A stretch of 37,094 bases of DNA from Pseudomonadota bacterium (lineage in GTDB: Bacteria; Pseudomonadota; Alphaproteobacteria; Rhizobiales; Xanthobacteraceae): positions 1-37,094 of the forward strand of contig JAEWFG010000350.1 in NCBI GenBank assembly GCA_023388935.1. Reading direction: 5' to 3'. A program made the position numbers and the translations under genes. Positions 6,938-16,154 of the stretch are shown piece after piece (position 1 is the first letter of the stretch; every line of letters begins with the position of its first letter). The notes below the pieces were generated by a model. It had not been told where the DNA came from. It made no database searches and saw only the letters and a program-made list of their open reading frames with translations.

Positions 6938-9900
6938 GTGGAATCACTGCAAGTGCTCTCGGACGTTCTCAAGCGCAAGGAAATCTACACCTACTTCAGC
7001 CGATCGGCGATGGAGAAGGCTTACGCTTACCAGGCGCAGGGCCGCGTCTCGGCAGTGGATGTCAGCGAGGACCTGACGCATATCAGCGCCCAGGTGCGCG
7101 GCAGCGAATCCAGGAATTATCGCGTCGACATCCAATTGGAGTTCAGTCACGAGGAGCTCACCGATCTGGAAGGCGATTGCAGTTGTCCGATGTCCTTCAA
7201 CTGCAAGCATGTCGCGGCGACGCTGCTCGAGGCGTTGAACGGCAAGGAGCCGCAGCAGGCGTCGGCACCGCGCACGGAGATAGCGATAGCCAAACCCGGC
7301 AACGCTCTACGAGCCGCAGCTCCGCCGGTCCTCCCTTACGAGGTCAATACCTGGATCGACAGTGTCGGCCGTGCGGTGCGGAGTACCGACGATTCCGCAG
7401 GTGAAAGTCAGCGCCTGCTGTATTGCCTGCATCCGTCGAACGATGCCATGCCACAGCTCGCCTTGTCGTTGCGCTCGGTTCGTGTGCTCAAGGACGGGAG
7501 CTTCGCCGACAACTACACCAGTCCGAGCCTGTTCGAGTTCAAACCGGAGCGTGCGCCAAAGTATTTTCGCGACGTCGACGTCGATCTTCTGACCCAGATC
7601 ACGGGGCGGCTTCGTGGCAACTATTCCCAGGGACCGTATTCAGAGGAACTGCTGAAGCGGATCGTCGCAACCGGCCGCGCGTTCTGGGAGGATCACAAGC
7701 GCAAACCGCTGAGTTGGGGTGAGGAGCGCGAGGGCCGGATCGAATGGCGGCAGGCCGGCCGGCGTGGCGTCGCGCCCCATCTCGTGGTGCCCGGAGCGGC
7801 CGCACTCAACGCCGAGCCGCCGGTCTATGTCGAAGATGCGTCGGGGCTGATCGGTCCCGTGCGACTGGGCTTGCCGCCCCGGCTCGCCTGCCAGTTTTTG
7901 TCGGCGCCCGCCATTCCCCGCGCGCAGCTCGAAGAGGTCTCGCGCCGCTTGAGCCAGAAGCTGCCCTCGCTTCATCACAGTCTCTTGCCGGTGCCTCCGG
8001 CGGAGGCAGTGCAGATCGACGAGGATCCGCGCCCGGTGTTGCGACTGAAGCAGGGGCACGTGAATCCGGGCTACTATTACTATCAGAGCAGGGAGAAAGA
8101 GCGTGGTCCCGTAGGGGTCGCCAGTCTCGGATTCCGCTACGGGCCATTCGACATCGACACGACCCAGAGAGCCAGTCGGCTGGAGTTGTTCCAGGCCGGG
8201 CAGGTCTATGCGATCACGCGGCGCCAGGGCAAGGAAAGGCAGGCGCGCAAGCGGCTCGCCGACGTCGGTCTCGAGGACGCAAGGGCGGTATCTCCGACGC
8301 TCGATTTCCGTCATGCCATGGACTTCACGCTGGCCAACCAGCTCGACTGGTTCGAATTTGTCGCCCTCCACTCGGAGAATTTGCGGTCGGAAGGATTCGA
8401 GATTCTGATCGACGACGATTTTCCGTTTCGGCTGGCGGAGTCGTCGGGCGACTTCGATGCCGAACTGGAATCGAGCGGAATTGACTGGTTCGAGCTGGCG
8501 CTCGGCATCGAGATCGACGGCGAGCGCCACGATCTCGCGCCGCACGTGGCCGCTTTGGTGTCCGCGCCGGGCTTCACGCCAGACCGATTGAAGCAACTTG
8601 CCGAAAAGGGCGGGCGGTTCTACCTGCCGCTCGCCGACGGCCGTCAACTCGCGCTGGCCGCCGATCGCTTCCTTCCGCTGGTGCTGGCGCTGCACGGCCT
8701 GCACATGAGCGGCGCCTTCACCGATGCTTCGAAGAAAATCAGGCTGTCGCGCGCGGATATCGTTCCGCTGCTCGGAGTGGAGAACGAGAATTTCGCCTTC
8801 CGGGGCGCCGACAGTCTTCGTCGTCTCGCGGGGCTGCTTCAGGCCCGGGGATTGAGCGTTCCGGAACTGCCGCCAACTTTTCTCGCCGCGCTTCGGCCTT
8901 ATCAGGCACAGGGCGTGGCGTGGCTCGATCTGCTCCGCGAAAGCGGATTGGGCGGAATCCTGGCCGACGACATGGGGCTGGGCAAGACCGTCCAGATACT
9001 GGCTTTGATCGCGCTGGAGAAAGAGCGAGGTCACGCCACTGACCCTGTGCTCGTCGTCGCGCCGACCAGCCTGATGACGAATTGGTGTGCCGAAGCGCAA
9101 AAGTTTGCACCGGACCTGAAAGTCCTCGTCCTGCACGGGGCCGACCGCAAGCAGAAGTTTGCAGACATCGCCGAGCATGATCTGGTCCTGACCACCTATC
9201 CGCTGATCGCAAGGGACCGGGAGGTTCTGCTGGCGCGGGAATGGCACATCGCCGTGTTGGACGAAGCGCAGACGGTCAAGAATCCCGACGCTGCTACCAC
9301 CCGATGGCTGCGCGAGACGAAGGCGCGGCACCGCTTCTGTCTCACGGGGACGCCGATGGAAAACCATCTCGGCGAGCTCTGGTCGATCATGAGCTTCGTC
9401 AATCCGGGCTATCTCGGCGACAAGGCAGCCTTTTCGCGCCAGTGGCGCTCACCGATCGAGAAACGCGCCGACAAGGTGCGGGCCGCGGCGCTGGCGCAGC
9501 GCGTCAAGCCGTTCCTGTTGCGCCGAAGCAAGGCGGAAGTGGCAACGGAACTGCCCGCCAAGAGCGAGATCGTCGAGACCATCGTGCTGGAAGGTCCGCA
9601 ACGCGACCTCTACGATTCGATACGGCTATCGATGTCACGCAAGGTTCGTGAGGCAATCGAAAAGCGCGGGCTGGCCAAGAGTCATATCGTGGTTCTCGAA
9701 GCTCTCCTCAGGATGCGGCAGGCGTGTTGCGATCCGGCGCTCCTGAAACTCGCCGACGGAATCGAACGGCCGTCGGCCAAGCTTGATCGCCTGATCGAGA
9801 TGGTGCGGGAACTCTTGAGCGAGGGGCGGAAGATCATTGTATTCTCGCAGTTCACCTCCATGCTCGCATTGATCAGGAGGCGCTTCGACGACGATGGCCT

Positions 9901-10279
9901 GCGCTACAGCGTGCTCACCGGAGAAACCAAGGACCGCAAGACGGCGATCGAGGCGTTTCAGAACGGTTCGGCGGAGGTCTTCCTGGTCAGCCTGAAGGCG
10001 GGTGGAGTGGGTCTCAACCTCACTGCAGCCGATACCGTCGTCATTTTCGATCCCTGGTGGAATCCTGCTGTCGAGGAACAGGCCATCGATCGTGCCTATC
10101 GGATTGGGCAGGACAAGGCCGTTTTCGTCTACAGGCTGGTGGCCGCCGGCACGATCGAGGAAAAGATGGACGATCTCAAGGCCCGAAAACGCGCTCTCGC
10201 CGACAGCCTGTTCGATCGCGACGGCCGAATCGCCTCGGCTCTCACGGAGGATGACGTCAAGGCCTTGTTTGAGGTGTAG
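6938..10279 (+). CDS. SWIM zinc-finger SNF2-family helicase
   Basis: This is a 1113-residue ATP-dependent DNA translocase of the bacterial Swi2/Snf2 group. A SWIM zinc finger lies near the N-terminus (C81, C83, C89, H91 in CSCPMSFNCKH). A long middle region has no clear motif. The two RecA-like lobes follow from about 650: motif I DDMGLGKT (about 676), motif II DEAQ (about 773), TGTPMENHLGELWSI, then SLKAGGVGLNLTAAD and motif VI QAIDRAYRIGQ (about 1047). Such proteins remodel protein-DNA complexes or act in repair; the substrate here is unknown. The start is GTG 6938, the first start in frame, whose product begins in the family-typical way before the SWIM module. It stands alone, with no nuclease or methylase beside it. 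Confidence 0.93.
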   Translation: MESLQVLSDVLKRKEIYTYFSRSAMEKAYAYQAQGRVSAVDVSEDLTHISAQVRGSESRNYRVDIQLEFSHEELTDLEGDCSCPMSFNCKHVAATLLEALNGKEPQQASAPRTEIAIAKPGNALRAAAPPVLPYEVNTWIDSVGRAVRSTDDSAGESQRLLYCLHPSNDAMPQLALSLRSVRVLKDGSFADNYTSPSLFEFKPERAPKYFRDVDVDLLTQITGRLRGNYSQGPYSEELLKRIVATGRAFWEDHKRKPLSWGEEREGRIEWRQAGRRGVAPHLVVPGAAALNAEPPVYVEDASGLIGPVRLGLPPRLACQFLSAPAIPRAQLEEVSRRLSQKLPSLHHSLLPVPPAEAVQIDEDPRPVLRLKQGHVNPGYYYYQSREKERGPVGVASLGFRYGPFDIDTTQRASRLELFQAGQVYAITRRQGKERQARKRLADVGLEDARAVSPTLDFRHAMDFTLANQLDWFEFVALHSENLRSEGFEILIDDDFPFRLAESSGDFDAELESSGIDWFELALGIEIDGERHDLAPHVAALVSAPGFTPDRLKQLAEKGGRFYLPLADGRQLALAADRFLPLVLALHGLHMSGAFTDASKKIRLSRADIVPLLGVENENFAFRGADSLRRLAGLLQARGLSVPELPPTFLAALRPYQAQGVAWLDLLRESGLGGILADDMGLGKTVQILALIALEKERGHATDPVLVVAPTSLMTNWCAEAQKFAPDLKVLVLHGADRKQKFADIAEHDLVLTTYPLIARDREVLLAREWHIAVLDEAQTVKNPDAATTRWLRETKARHRFCLTGTPMENHLGELWSIMSFVNPGYLGDKAAFSRQWRSPIEKRADKVRAAALAQRVKPFLLRRSKAEVATELPAKSEIVETIVLEGPQRDLYDSIRLSMSRKVREAIEKRGLAKSHIVVLEALLRMRQACCDPALLKLADGIERPSAKLDRLIEMVRELLSEGRKIIVFSQFTSMLALIRRRFDDDGLRYSVLTGETKDRKTAIEAFQNGSAEVFLVSLKAGGVGLNLTAADTVVIFDPWWNPAVEEQAIDRAYRIGQDKAVFVYRLVAAGTIEEKMDDLKARKRALADSLFDRDGRIASALTEDDVKALFEV

Positions 10280-10409
10280 CAGGGTGCAGTTGCGCCGCGA
10301 TCGCCGGCCGGTCGGAGCCCGGAAAAGTTGATCCGATGCTTTGGTCCATATGTCGGTCCCGGCCGTTCCCATTCGTCTTTCACCCAGACAGACCTGACGG
10401 GAGACCAAA

Positions 10410-11630
10410 ATGACCCCTTCCTCTTATCGCTGGGTGATCGTCGCCGCGGGCGGCTTGCTCGGCTGCGTCGCGATCGGCGGCATGTTCTCGCTGCCGGTGT
10501 TCCTGAAGCCGATCGCCGCGGACACCGGCTGGTCGGTGACCGGCATTTCCAGCGCGATGACGATCGGATTTCTGGCGATGGCCTTCACCAGCATGGTCTG
10601 GGGCACGCTGACTGACAGGTTCGGACCGTTGCCGGTGGTGCTGACGGGCTCGACAGTGCTGTCCCTGAGCCTGTTCGCGGCGAGCCATGCGACCTCGCTT
10701 CTAGCGTTCCAGTCCGTCTTCGGCCTTTTGGTCGGCGCTTCCTGCGCGGCGATCTTCGCGCCGATGATGGCGACCGTCACCGGCTGGTTCGACACCCGTC
10801 GCAGCCTCGCGGTGTCGCTGGTGTCGGCCGGCATGGGTATGGCGCCGATGACCATGTCGCCGCTTGCGGCATGGCTCGTTTCCAGTCACGACTGGCGCAC
10901 CTCGATGCAGATCGTGGCGCTGGTGGTCGCCGCCATCATGATTCCGGTCTCGCTGCTGGTGCGCTGTCCGCCCGCGCTCGCGCACGCCGTGGCCGCGCCG
11001 TCGGGCGAGGGGGCTGCTCAGGCCGAGATGTCGATGGCCGAGGCGCTGCGCTCGCCGCAATTTCTGATCCTACTCGCGACCAACTTCTTCTGCTGCGCCA
11101 CCCATTCCGGCCCGATCATCCACACCGTCAGCTATGCCGTGAGCTGCGGCATTCCGCTGATCGCAGCGGTGACGATCTACAGCGTCGAGGGTTTTGCCGG
11201 CATGGGCGGCCGGATCGCCTTCGGCCTGATGGGCGATCGCTTCGGCGCCAAGCGCGTGCTGGTCTCGGGGCTGCTGTTGCAGGCGTTCGGCGCGCTCGGC
11301 TACGTCTTTGCGCATCAGCTCGCAACGTTCTACGCGGTCGGGGCCATCTTCGGCTTCATCTATGCCGGCACCATGCCGCTCTATGCCGTGCTTGCCCGCG
11401 AAAACTTTCCACTGCGCATGATGGGCACCGTGATCGGCGGCACCGCGATGGCCGGCAGCCTCGGCATGGCCACAGGCCCGCTCGCCGGCGGCCTGATCTA
11501 CGACGCGTTCTCAAGCTACGCCTGGCTCTATATCGGCTCCTGGGCGATGGGCCTCGGCGCCTTCCTGATGGCGATGATGTTCAGGCCGTTCGCAAAGCCG
11601 CAAGGCGAAGTGGCGCCGGCGACAGCGTGA
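10410..11630 (+). CDS. MFS transporter (monocarboxylate/OFA-like)
   Basis: This 406-residue inner-membrane carrier has about twelve hydrophobic segments in two halves. The loop motif GTLTDRFG between TM2 and TM3 and its second-half echo GLMGDRFGAKR identify the major facilitator superfamily. The opening (WVIVAAGGLLGCVAIGGMFSLPVFLKPI) and the paired small-residue helices resemble the monocarboxylate/oxalate-formate-type branch. The substrate cannot be read from the sequence. ATG 10410 follows GGGAGACCAAA. It stands 130 bp after the helicase and ends convergently with the MarR-GNAT gene (11 bp between stops), so the two share no operon. Confidence 0.9.
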   Translation: MTPSSYRWVIVAAGGLLGCVAIGGMFSLPVFLKPIAADTGWSVTGISSAMTIGFLAMAFTSMVWGTLTDRFGPLPVVLTGSTVLSLSLFAASHATSLLAFQSVFGLLVGASCAAIFAPMMATVTGWFDTRRSLAVSLVSAGMGMAPMTMSPLAAWLVSSHDWRTSMQIVALVVAAIMIPVSLLVRCPPALAHAVAAPSGEGAAQAEMSMAEALRSPQFLILLATNFFCCATHSGPIIHTVSYAVSCGIPLIAAVTIYSVEGFAGMGGRIAFGLMGDRFGAKRVLVSGLLLQAFGALGYVFAHQLATFYAVGAIFGFIYAGTMPLYAVLARENFPLRMMGTVIGGTAMAGSLGMATGPLAGGLIYDAFSSYAWLYIGSWAMGLGAFLMAMMFRPFAKPQGEVAPATA

Positions 11631-11641
11631 GAGATGAAGAG

Positions 11642-12520
11642 TCAGCGTCCAATGCGCTTCTCGAAAAACAGATCAGGGTACGGATCATCGTTGAAGCGCG
11701 GAATCTCGGTCCAGCCCGTGGTGCGGTAGAGCTGGCCGGCCTCGGGGAGCGCACTGTTGGTGTCGAGCCGCAGCAGCCCAATGCCAAGTGCGCGTGCGGC
11801 ATCCTCGGCCGCGTCCATCAGGCGCCGGCCGAGACGCAATCCGCGTGCCGCGGGGGCGACCCACAGCCGCTTGATCTCGGCATAGCCGTGATCCGTTCCC
11901 TTCAGCCCGACGCAGCCGATCGGCAGCGTGTCCGACATCGCGACGATGAAGGTCCCGCGCGGTCGGCGCATGTCCTTGGCGTCGGGATCGCGCGACAGCG
12001 AGACGTCAAAACCCTGTTTGAAGCGGCGGCCCAGCTCGGCATAGTACTCAGCGAGGCAATAGCGGGCCTCTTCGCTTTGCGGATCCATCTCGTCCGGCGC
12101 GACGCGGTCGCGCGTCAATGCCGAGGCAATCATGTCCATCGCCGCCAGCAGCGCATCGCGCTGCGCATGCTGTGCAAGGAAGCTCTCGGCCTGCGCGTTC
12201 GACAGCGCCTCATAGGCCGCGAACTCGCGCCGGCCCGCGCGCGTCAGTCTGGCCACGCGGCGGCGCGCATCGTCCGCGTGCGCATGGGTCTCGATCAGCC
12301 CGTCGTCCTCGAGGCTACGGAGCAGCCGGCTCATCAGCCCGGAATCGAGGCCGAGATAGTCACGGATCTCGGCCACGTCCGAACGCCCGTGTCCGATCGC
12401 ATTGAGCACGCGCGCGGCCCCGAGCGGACGGCCGCGTCCGAGGAACGAGGTGTCGAGCGCGCCGACGGCAGAGGTGACGGCACGGTTGAAGCGGCGAACG
12501 CGGGAGACGGGGTCCAGCAT
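11642..12520 (-). CDS. MarR-GNAT fusion: winged-helix regulator with acetyltransferase domain
   Basis: This is a 292-residue two-domain protein. Residues about 5-140 are a MarR winged helix (DVAEIRDYLGLDSGLMSRLLRSLEDDGLI, then the wing HADDARRRVARLT). Residues about 180-290 are a GNAT fold with the acetyl-CoA loop region RLWVAPAARGLRLGRRLM and a C-terminal YRTTGW motif. Such fusions are thought to couple ligand sensing with N-acetylation. The start is ATG 12520. An upstream TTG (12556) is in frame but is itself the -35 box. ATG 12520 lies inside a perfect palindrome and almost exactly at the predicted transcription start, so the mRNA may be leaderless. Neighbouring genes do not reveal a target other than itself. 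Confidence 0.92.
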   Translation of the reverse strand: MLDPVSRVRRFNRAVTSAVGALDTSFLGRGRPLGAARVLNAIGHGRSDVAEIRDYLGLDSGLMSRLLRSLEDDGLIETHAHADDARRRVARLTRAGRREFAAYEALSNAQAESFLAQHAQRDALLAAMDMIASALTRDRVAPDEMDPQSEEARYCLAEYYAELGRRFKQGFDVSLSRDPDAKDMRRPRGTFIVAMSDTLPIGCVGLKGTDHGYAEIKRLWVAPAARGLRLGRRLMDAAEDAARALGIGLLRLDTNSALPEAGQLYRTTGWTEIPRFNDDPYPDLFFEKRIGR

Positions 12521-12556
12521 ATACCTGACTTTAGTCAGGTATATTTGGCGGGTCAA
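12519..12556 (-). promoter_or_regulatory. Promoter and autoregulatory palindrome of the MarR-GNAT gene
   Basis: On the minus strand, TTGACC (12556-12551) and TAAAGT (12533-12528) form a sigma70-type promoter with a 17-bp spacer. A perfect inverted repeat with 12-bp arms, ATATACCTGACT (12519-12530) and AGTCAGGTATAT (12533-12544) around TT, covers the -10 box and reaches the start codon (12520-12518). A MarR dimer on this site would block RNA polymerase. The predicted transcription start, about seven bases after the -10 box, falls at 12521-12520. Confidence 0.8.
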
Positions 12557-12622
12557 TACGGGCAGGATCTCTCCCGCGTGAAACGTCGCGCCGCGCGTCA
12601 GATCACGCCGTAGCGCGTGGGT

Positions 12623-12922
12623 TTACATGCCACCCCCTCCGCCACCGCCGCCACCTCCGCCGCCAGCCTGTCTGGACGCTTCGAGATCTCTGTCTGCACG
12701 ACTGGGTCCGCCAGGCGCGTAGCCGAAAGCCCCCGGGTAGCCCTTCATTGATCCCATTGTTTGCGTCTCGCGCAGCGGAGCGTAGCCGGGCACGCGCGGG
12801 TGATGTTTCGCGGAGATCGACTTATGCTGAGCAGGTGCTTTGTTCGGTACAGCCTGTGCAAGAGTGGCTGGCGCGGCGGCGATGAGAGCGGCGGCAGAAA
12901 GTGCGATGATCGTTGCCTTCAC
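12623..12922 (-). CDS. Small secreted protein with poly-glycine C-terminus
   Basis: This 99-residue protein starts at GTG 12922, with GGGAGG eight bases upstream. A signal peptide is clear (KATIIALSAAALIAAAPATLAQA, cleavage after about residue 24). The mature part has a His/Lys-rich stretch (HKSISAKHHPRVPGYAPL), a Gly/Tyr/Pro-rich centre (GYPGAFGYAPGGPS), a short charged helix and then twelve consecutive glycines before the final Met. The glycine tract is written in mixed GGN codons, so it is less slippage-prone than a pure repeat, though indels would stay in frame. I know no family for it. Likely periplasmic or cell-surface; function unknown. Confidence 0.65.
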   Translation of the reverse strand: MKATIIALSAAALIAAAPATLAQAVPNKAPAQHKSISAKHHPRVPGYAPLRETQTMGSMKGYPGAFGYAPGGPSRADRDLEASRQAGGGGGGGGGGGGM

Positions 12923-13172
12923 TTTTCGGTCCTCCCTCGTTGGGATTGAGGCGCCCCGCGTAGGGGAGTGAAACTATGCCTGCCCCATGAACAGCCACAT
13001 CACGCTCGGGTGAAGCCGTATCACTTCACCGTGGCGGCGATGTCGCCTCGGCCCTCGAAGGCCGACATCATGGCACTCGTACGCCGCATTGTGAGTTGTG
13101 CCGGTGCCGCGGACCGCTACCATGCGGCCGCTCCCGTGAAGGACAGGAGCCGGCACACTGAGCGGAGGCGAC

Positions 13173-14837
13173 ATGAGCGGGCAGGAACGCAAGGTGAAGG
13201 GATCGGACCTGTTTGTTGCTGCACTGGAGAACGAAGGCGTCGACCGCATCTTTGGCATCCCCGGCGAGGAGAACCTCGATCTGGTCGAGTCGCTCCGCAG
13301 TTCCAAGATCGAGTTGATCCTGACCCGCCACGAGCAGGCGGCCGCGTTCATGGCCGCAACGCACGGCCGGCTGACCGGCAAGCCCGGGGTTTGTCTTTCC
13401 ACGCTCGGTCCGGGCGCGCTCAATCTGTCGACCGGGGCCGCTTATGCGCATCTCGGCGCGATGCCGATGATCCTGATCACCGGCCAGAAGCCGATCATGA
13501 GCAGCCGGCAGGCGCGATTCCAGATCGTGGACGTGGTCGCGACCATGAAGCCGCTGACGAAATTGTCGCGGCAGATCGTCAGCGCTTCCAGCATCCCGAC
13601 CGTCGTGCGCGACGCCTTCCGTGTGGCGATGGAGGAGCGGCCGGGACCGGTGCATCTCGAACTGCCCGAGGACATCGCGGGCGACGAAGTGCCGGCGGTC
13701 CCCGTGGTCCCGATCCATCCGATCGAAATCCCGGTCGCCCACCGCGCCGCGCTGGACCGCGCCGCCGAGATGATTTTGGCTGCAAAGCGCCCGCTGGTGA
13801 TGATGGGCGCGGCGACCAGTCGGCCGAGATCGACGCACGGCATCGCCAGCTTCGTACGGCGGACGGGCATCCCGTTCTTCACGACGCAGATGGGGAAGGG
13901 CACGGTGCCCGGCGGCACCAATCTCTATATGGGCACCGCCGCGCTGTCCGAACGCGACTACGTCCATGACGCGATCGACGCCGCCGATCTGATCCTCGCG
14001 ATCGGTCACGACCCCGTCGAGAAGCCGCCTTTCATCATGGGACCGTCGGGCCCAAAGGTCATCCATGTCAGCTACACGCCGGCGAGCGTCGAGCAGGTCT
14101 ATTTTCCCGATGCAGAGGTCGTCGGCGACGTTGGCCCGAGCCTGGATTTGCTCGCCGACCGCGTCGAAGGCAAGCTGCCGCAGGCGGCAGCGCTGTTGCC
14201 GTTGCGCGAAAAGATTCTCAGCCATATCGCCGACCGCGCCACCGAGGCGCGCTGGCCGCCGACACCGCAGCGCATCGTGCACGACATCCGGCAGGTGATG
14301 CCGGAGAACGGCATCGTCGCGCTCGACAACGGCATGTACAAGATCTGGTTCGCGCGCAACTACCGCACCCGCGTCGCCAACACGCTGCTGCTCGACAATG
14401 CGCTGGCGACGATGGGCGCCGGCCTGCCGTCGGCGATGATGGCCGCGATGCTCTATCCCGACCGCCGCGTGCTCGCGGTCGCCGGCGATGGCGGCTTCAT
14501 GATGAACAGCCAGGAGATGGAAACGGCCGTCCGCCTCAAGCTCAACCTGGTCGTGCTGGTACTGGAAGACAACGCCTACGGAATGATCCGCTGGAAACAG
14601 GCCGTCGATCATTTTGCCGATTACGGCATGACATTTGGCAATCCTGACTTTGTCCTATACGCGAAGGCGTATGGCGCCAGGGGGCATCGAATCGAGAGCG
14701 TCGACAGTTTTGGGCCGACGCTCGATGCGGCCTTCAGGGAGGGCGGCGTGCACCTCGTCTCGATCCCGATCGACTATTCGGAGAATGTGCGGGTGCTCGT
14801 CGACGAGCTGCGGGCGCGGGAGAAGCAACAGGGGTAG
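13173..14837 (+). CDS. Acetolactate-synthase-like ThDP-dependent enzyme
   Basis: This 554-residue member of the pyruvate-oxidase/acetolactate-synthase family has all three domains. The pyrimidine-binding domain has the catalytic E54 in RHEQAAAFMAA and the GPGALNLSTG turn. A central domain follows (about 190-330). The ThDP-diphosphate domain has GDGGFMMNSQEMETA and ends the motif with LEDNAYGM. The expected reaction is condensation of pyruvate to acetolactate. No regulatory ilvN subunit lies beside it, and DNGMYKIWFARNY recalls the catabolic AlsS type more than IlvB. Another ThDP decarboxylase or ligase activity is possible. ATG 13173 follows GAGCGGAGGCGAC. A palindromic repeat follows the gene. 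Confidence 0.85.
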   Translation: MSGQERKVKGSDLFVAALENEGVDRIFGIPGEENLDLVESLRSSKIELILTRHEQAAAFMAATHGRLTGKPGVCLSTLGPGALNLSTGAAYAHLGAMPMILITGQKPIMSSRQARFQIVDVVATMKPLTKLSRQIVSASSIPTVVRDAFRVAMEERPGPVHLELPEDIAGDEVPAVPVVPIHPIEIPVAHRAALDRAAEMILAAKRPLVMMGAATSRPRSTHGIASFVRRTGIPFFTTQMGKGTVPGGTNLYMGTAALSERDYVHDAIDAADLILAIGHDPVEKPPFIMGPSGPKVIHVSYTPASVEQVYFPDAEVVGDVGPSLDLLADRVEGKLPQAAALLPLREKILSHIADRATEARWPPTPQRIVHDIRQVMPENGIVALDNGMYKIWFARNYRTRVANTLLLDNALATMGAGLPSAMMAAMLYPDRRVLAVAGDGGFMMNSQEMETAVRLKLNLVVLVLEDNAYGMIRWKQAVDHFADYGMTFGNPDFVLYAKAYGARGHRIESVDSFGPTLDAAFREGGVHLVSIPIDYSENVRVLVDELRAREKQQG

Positions 14838-14863
14838 TGTAGTGGGCTACACTGTCTCCCCAT

Positions 14864-14937
14864 CGTCATTGCGAGCGCGTAGCGAAGCAATCCAGACTGG
14901 AAAGATTCTGGATTGCTTCGCTGCGCTCGCAATGACG
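14864..14937. repeat. Palindromic repeat, family A (copy 2, well preserved)
   Basis: The left arm CGTCATTGCGAGCG plus AGCGAAGCAATCCAGA and the right arm TCTGGATTGCTTCGCT plus CGCTCGCAATGACG are nearly perfect reverse complements over more than 30 bp, with a short A/G-rich centre. A decayed relative lies at 148-234. Transcribed, it would give a very long hairpin just after the ThDP-enzyme gene and may act as a transcript end or stabiliser. Confidence 0.85.
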
Positions 14938-15031
14938 GACTAAGCGGGCCAGCTTGGCCACGATAACAACTTGTGTCGCGGTCGCCGATCACCGACACTC
15001 TCAATTAGCCAACCAATCACAGGAATAAGAC

Positions 15032-15379
15032 ATGACTCGCGTTCGCTGTATCACCGAGATGGGCATGGGCGTCGACGTTCACGGCAAGGACGCCACCAAG
15101 GCGGCGAAGCGCGCGGTTTCGGATGCGATCCGGCATTCGAGCCTCGGTTTCTTCCGGATGATCGGGAAGACCGCAAACGACATGTTTGTCGATGTCACGA
15201 TCGCGGTACCGAATCCAGAAGCCGTCGACAAGGAAGCCGTCGCCAAGGAGCTTCCGTACGGCACCGTGACTGTCAACGCGGTCAAGGGCGGGCTCGAGAT
15301 TCCCTCGGCCGTGGAACAGGGCAACGACCCCATCCTCATCGCCAATGCGGCCGTCATCGTCAGCTTCGAGAAGGACTAG
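15032..15379 (+). CDS. Lin0512 family protein
   Basis: This is a 115-residue protein of the conserved, uncharacterised Lin0512 family. It opens with the family pattern MTRVRCITEMGMGVDVHGKD followed by TKAAKRAVSDAIRHSSL, and ends with GGLEIPSAVEQGNDPILIANAAVIV. The length matches the family. No signal peptide or membrane segment is present, so it is cytoplasmic. The start is ATG 15032, with AGGAAT eight bases upstream. The next gene, a GNAT, begins eight bases after its stop, so the two are probably co-transcribed. The biochemical role is not known. Confidence 0.88.
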   Translation: MTRVRCITEMGMGVDVHGKDATKAAKRAVSDAIRHSSLGFFRMIGKTANDMFVDVTIAVPNPEAVDKEAVAKELPYGTVTVNAVKGGLEIPSAVEQGNDPILIANAAVIVSFEKD

Positions 15380-15386
15380 GGGGCCG

Positions 15387-16079
15387 GTGTCCGATAGCGA
15401 TTTAACGCTGCTGGATCGTCCGATCTGGAGTGCGTTGACGACCCGTCAAAAGCATCTGGCGGAGGGCGGCCCTATGGCATTGCGCTATCCCGTGGCGATG
15501 ACGCCGTTTGCCGACATGATCGACATGTCGGCGGCGAGCTTCGCCGCGCTCGGTGATCTCCTGTCGGGCTCGCAGATCGCCGCGCTGTTCACCCCAGAAG
15601 CCGTCGACGTTCCTGCCGGCTTCAAGGTCGTGCTCGCCGAGACCGGTGAGCAGATGATCGGCTCGCCCGCCGACAGCCCGCTTTGCGATGCCGAGATCGT
15701 CACGTTGGGTGTCGCCGACGTTCCGGCCATGATGGCGCTGACCGCGCTGACGAAGCCCGGTCCATTCGCGCTGCGGACGCATGAGCTCGGCGCTTTCCTC
15801 GGCATCCGCGCTGGCGATGAATTGGTGGCGATGGCCGGCGAGCGGATGAAGCCGGGCAATTTCACGGAGATGACGGCCGTCTGCGTGCATCCCGACCATC
15901 GTGGGCGCGGCTACGCGCAGGCGCTGCTCGCGGCGGTGGCGCGCCAGATCGAAGCGCGCGGCGAAATTCCGTTTCTGCACGTGTTCTCCAACAATGCCTC
16001 GGCCATCGCGCTGTACCAGCGGCAGGGTATGAAAATCCGCAGCCGCTTGCACGTCACCGTACTGATGAAGCAGGAATGA
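15387..16079 (+). CDS. GNAT-family N-acetyltransferase (FR47-like)
   Basis: This is a 230-residue acetyltransferase. The C-terminal GNAT core has the acetyl-CoA motif AVCVHPDHRGRGYAQALLAAVA (about 163-184), followed by FLHVFSNNASAIALYQRQGM, the family-typical end of the fold. The N-terminal half is a degenerate repeat of the fold, as in FR47-like proteins. GTG 15387 was chosen because AGGGGG precedes it and the longer start at 15345 lies inside the Lin0512 gene. The acceptor substrate is unknown. It may be co-transcribed with Lin0512; the following serine hydrolase begins 75 bp on. Confidence 0.85.
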   Translation: MSDSDLTLLDRPIWSALTTRQKHLAEGGPMALRYPVAMTPFADMIDMSAASFAALGDLLSGSQIAALFTPEAVDVPAGFKVVLAETGEQMIGSPADSPLCDAEIVTLGVADVPAMMALTALTKPGPFALRTHELGAFLGIRAGDELVAMAGERMKPGNFTEMTAVCVHPDHRGRGYAQALLAAVARQIEARGEIPFLHVFSNNASAIALYQRQGMKIRSRLHVTVLMKQE

Positions 16080-16154
16080 GCGGCCCCGTTTGGACGGGCT
16101 TCATATCCTGCGAATTCGCGCTATATCCTCTCCAACCACAATGGGGGGAGACAC

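Noticed and set aside
7640..9367. 575-codon minus-strand frame inside the SNF2 helicase gene
   Set aside because: The sense frame has complete helicase motifs; the antisense frame shows none.
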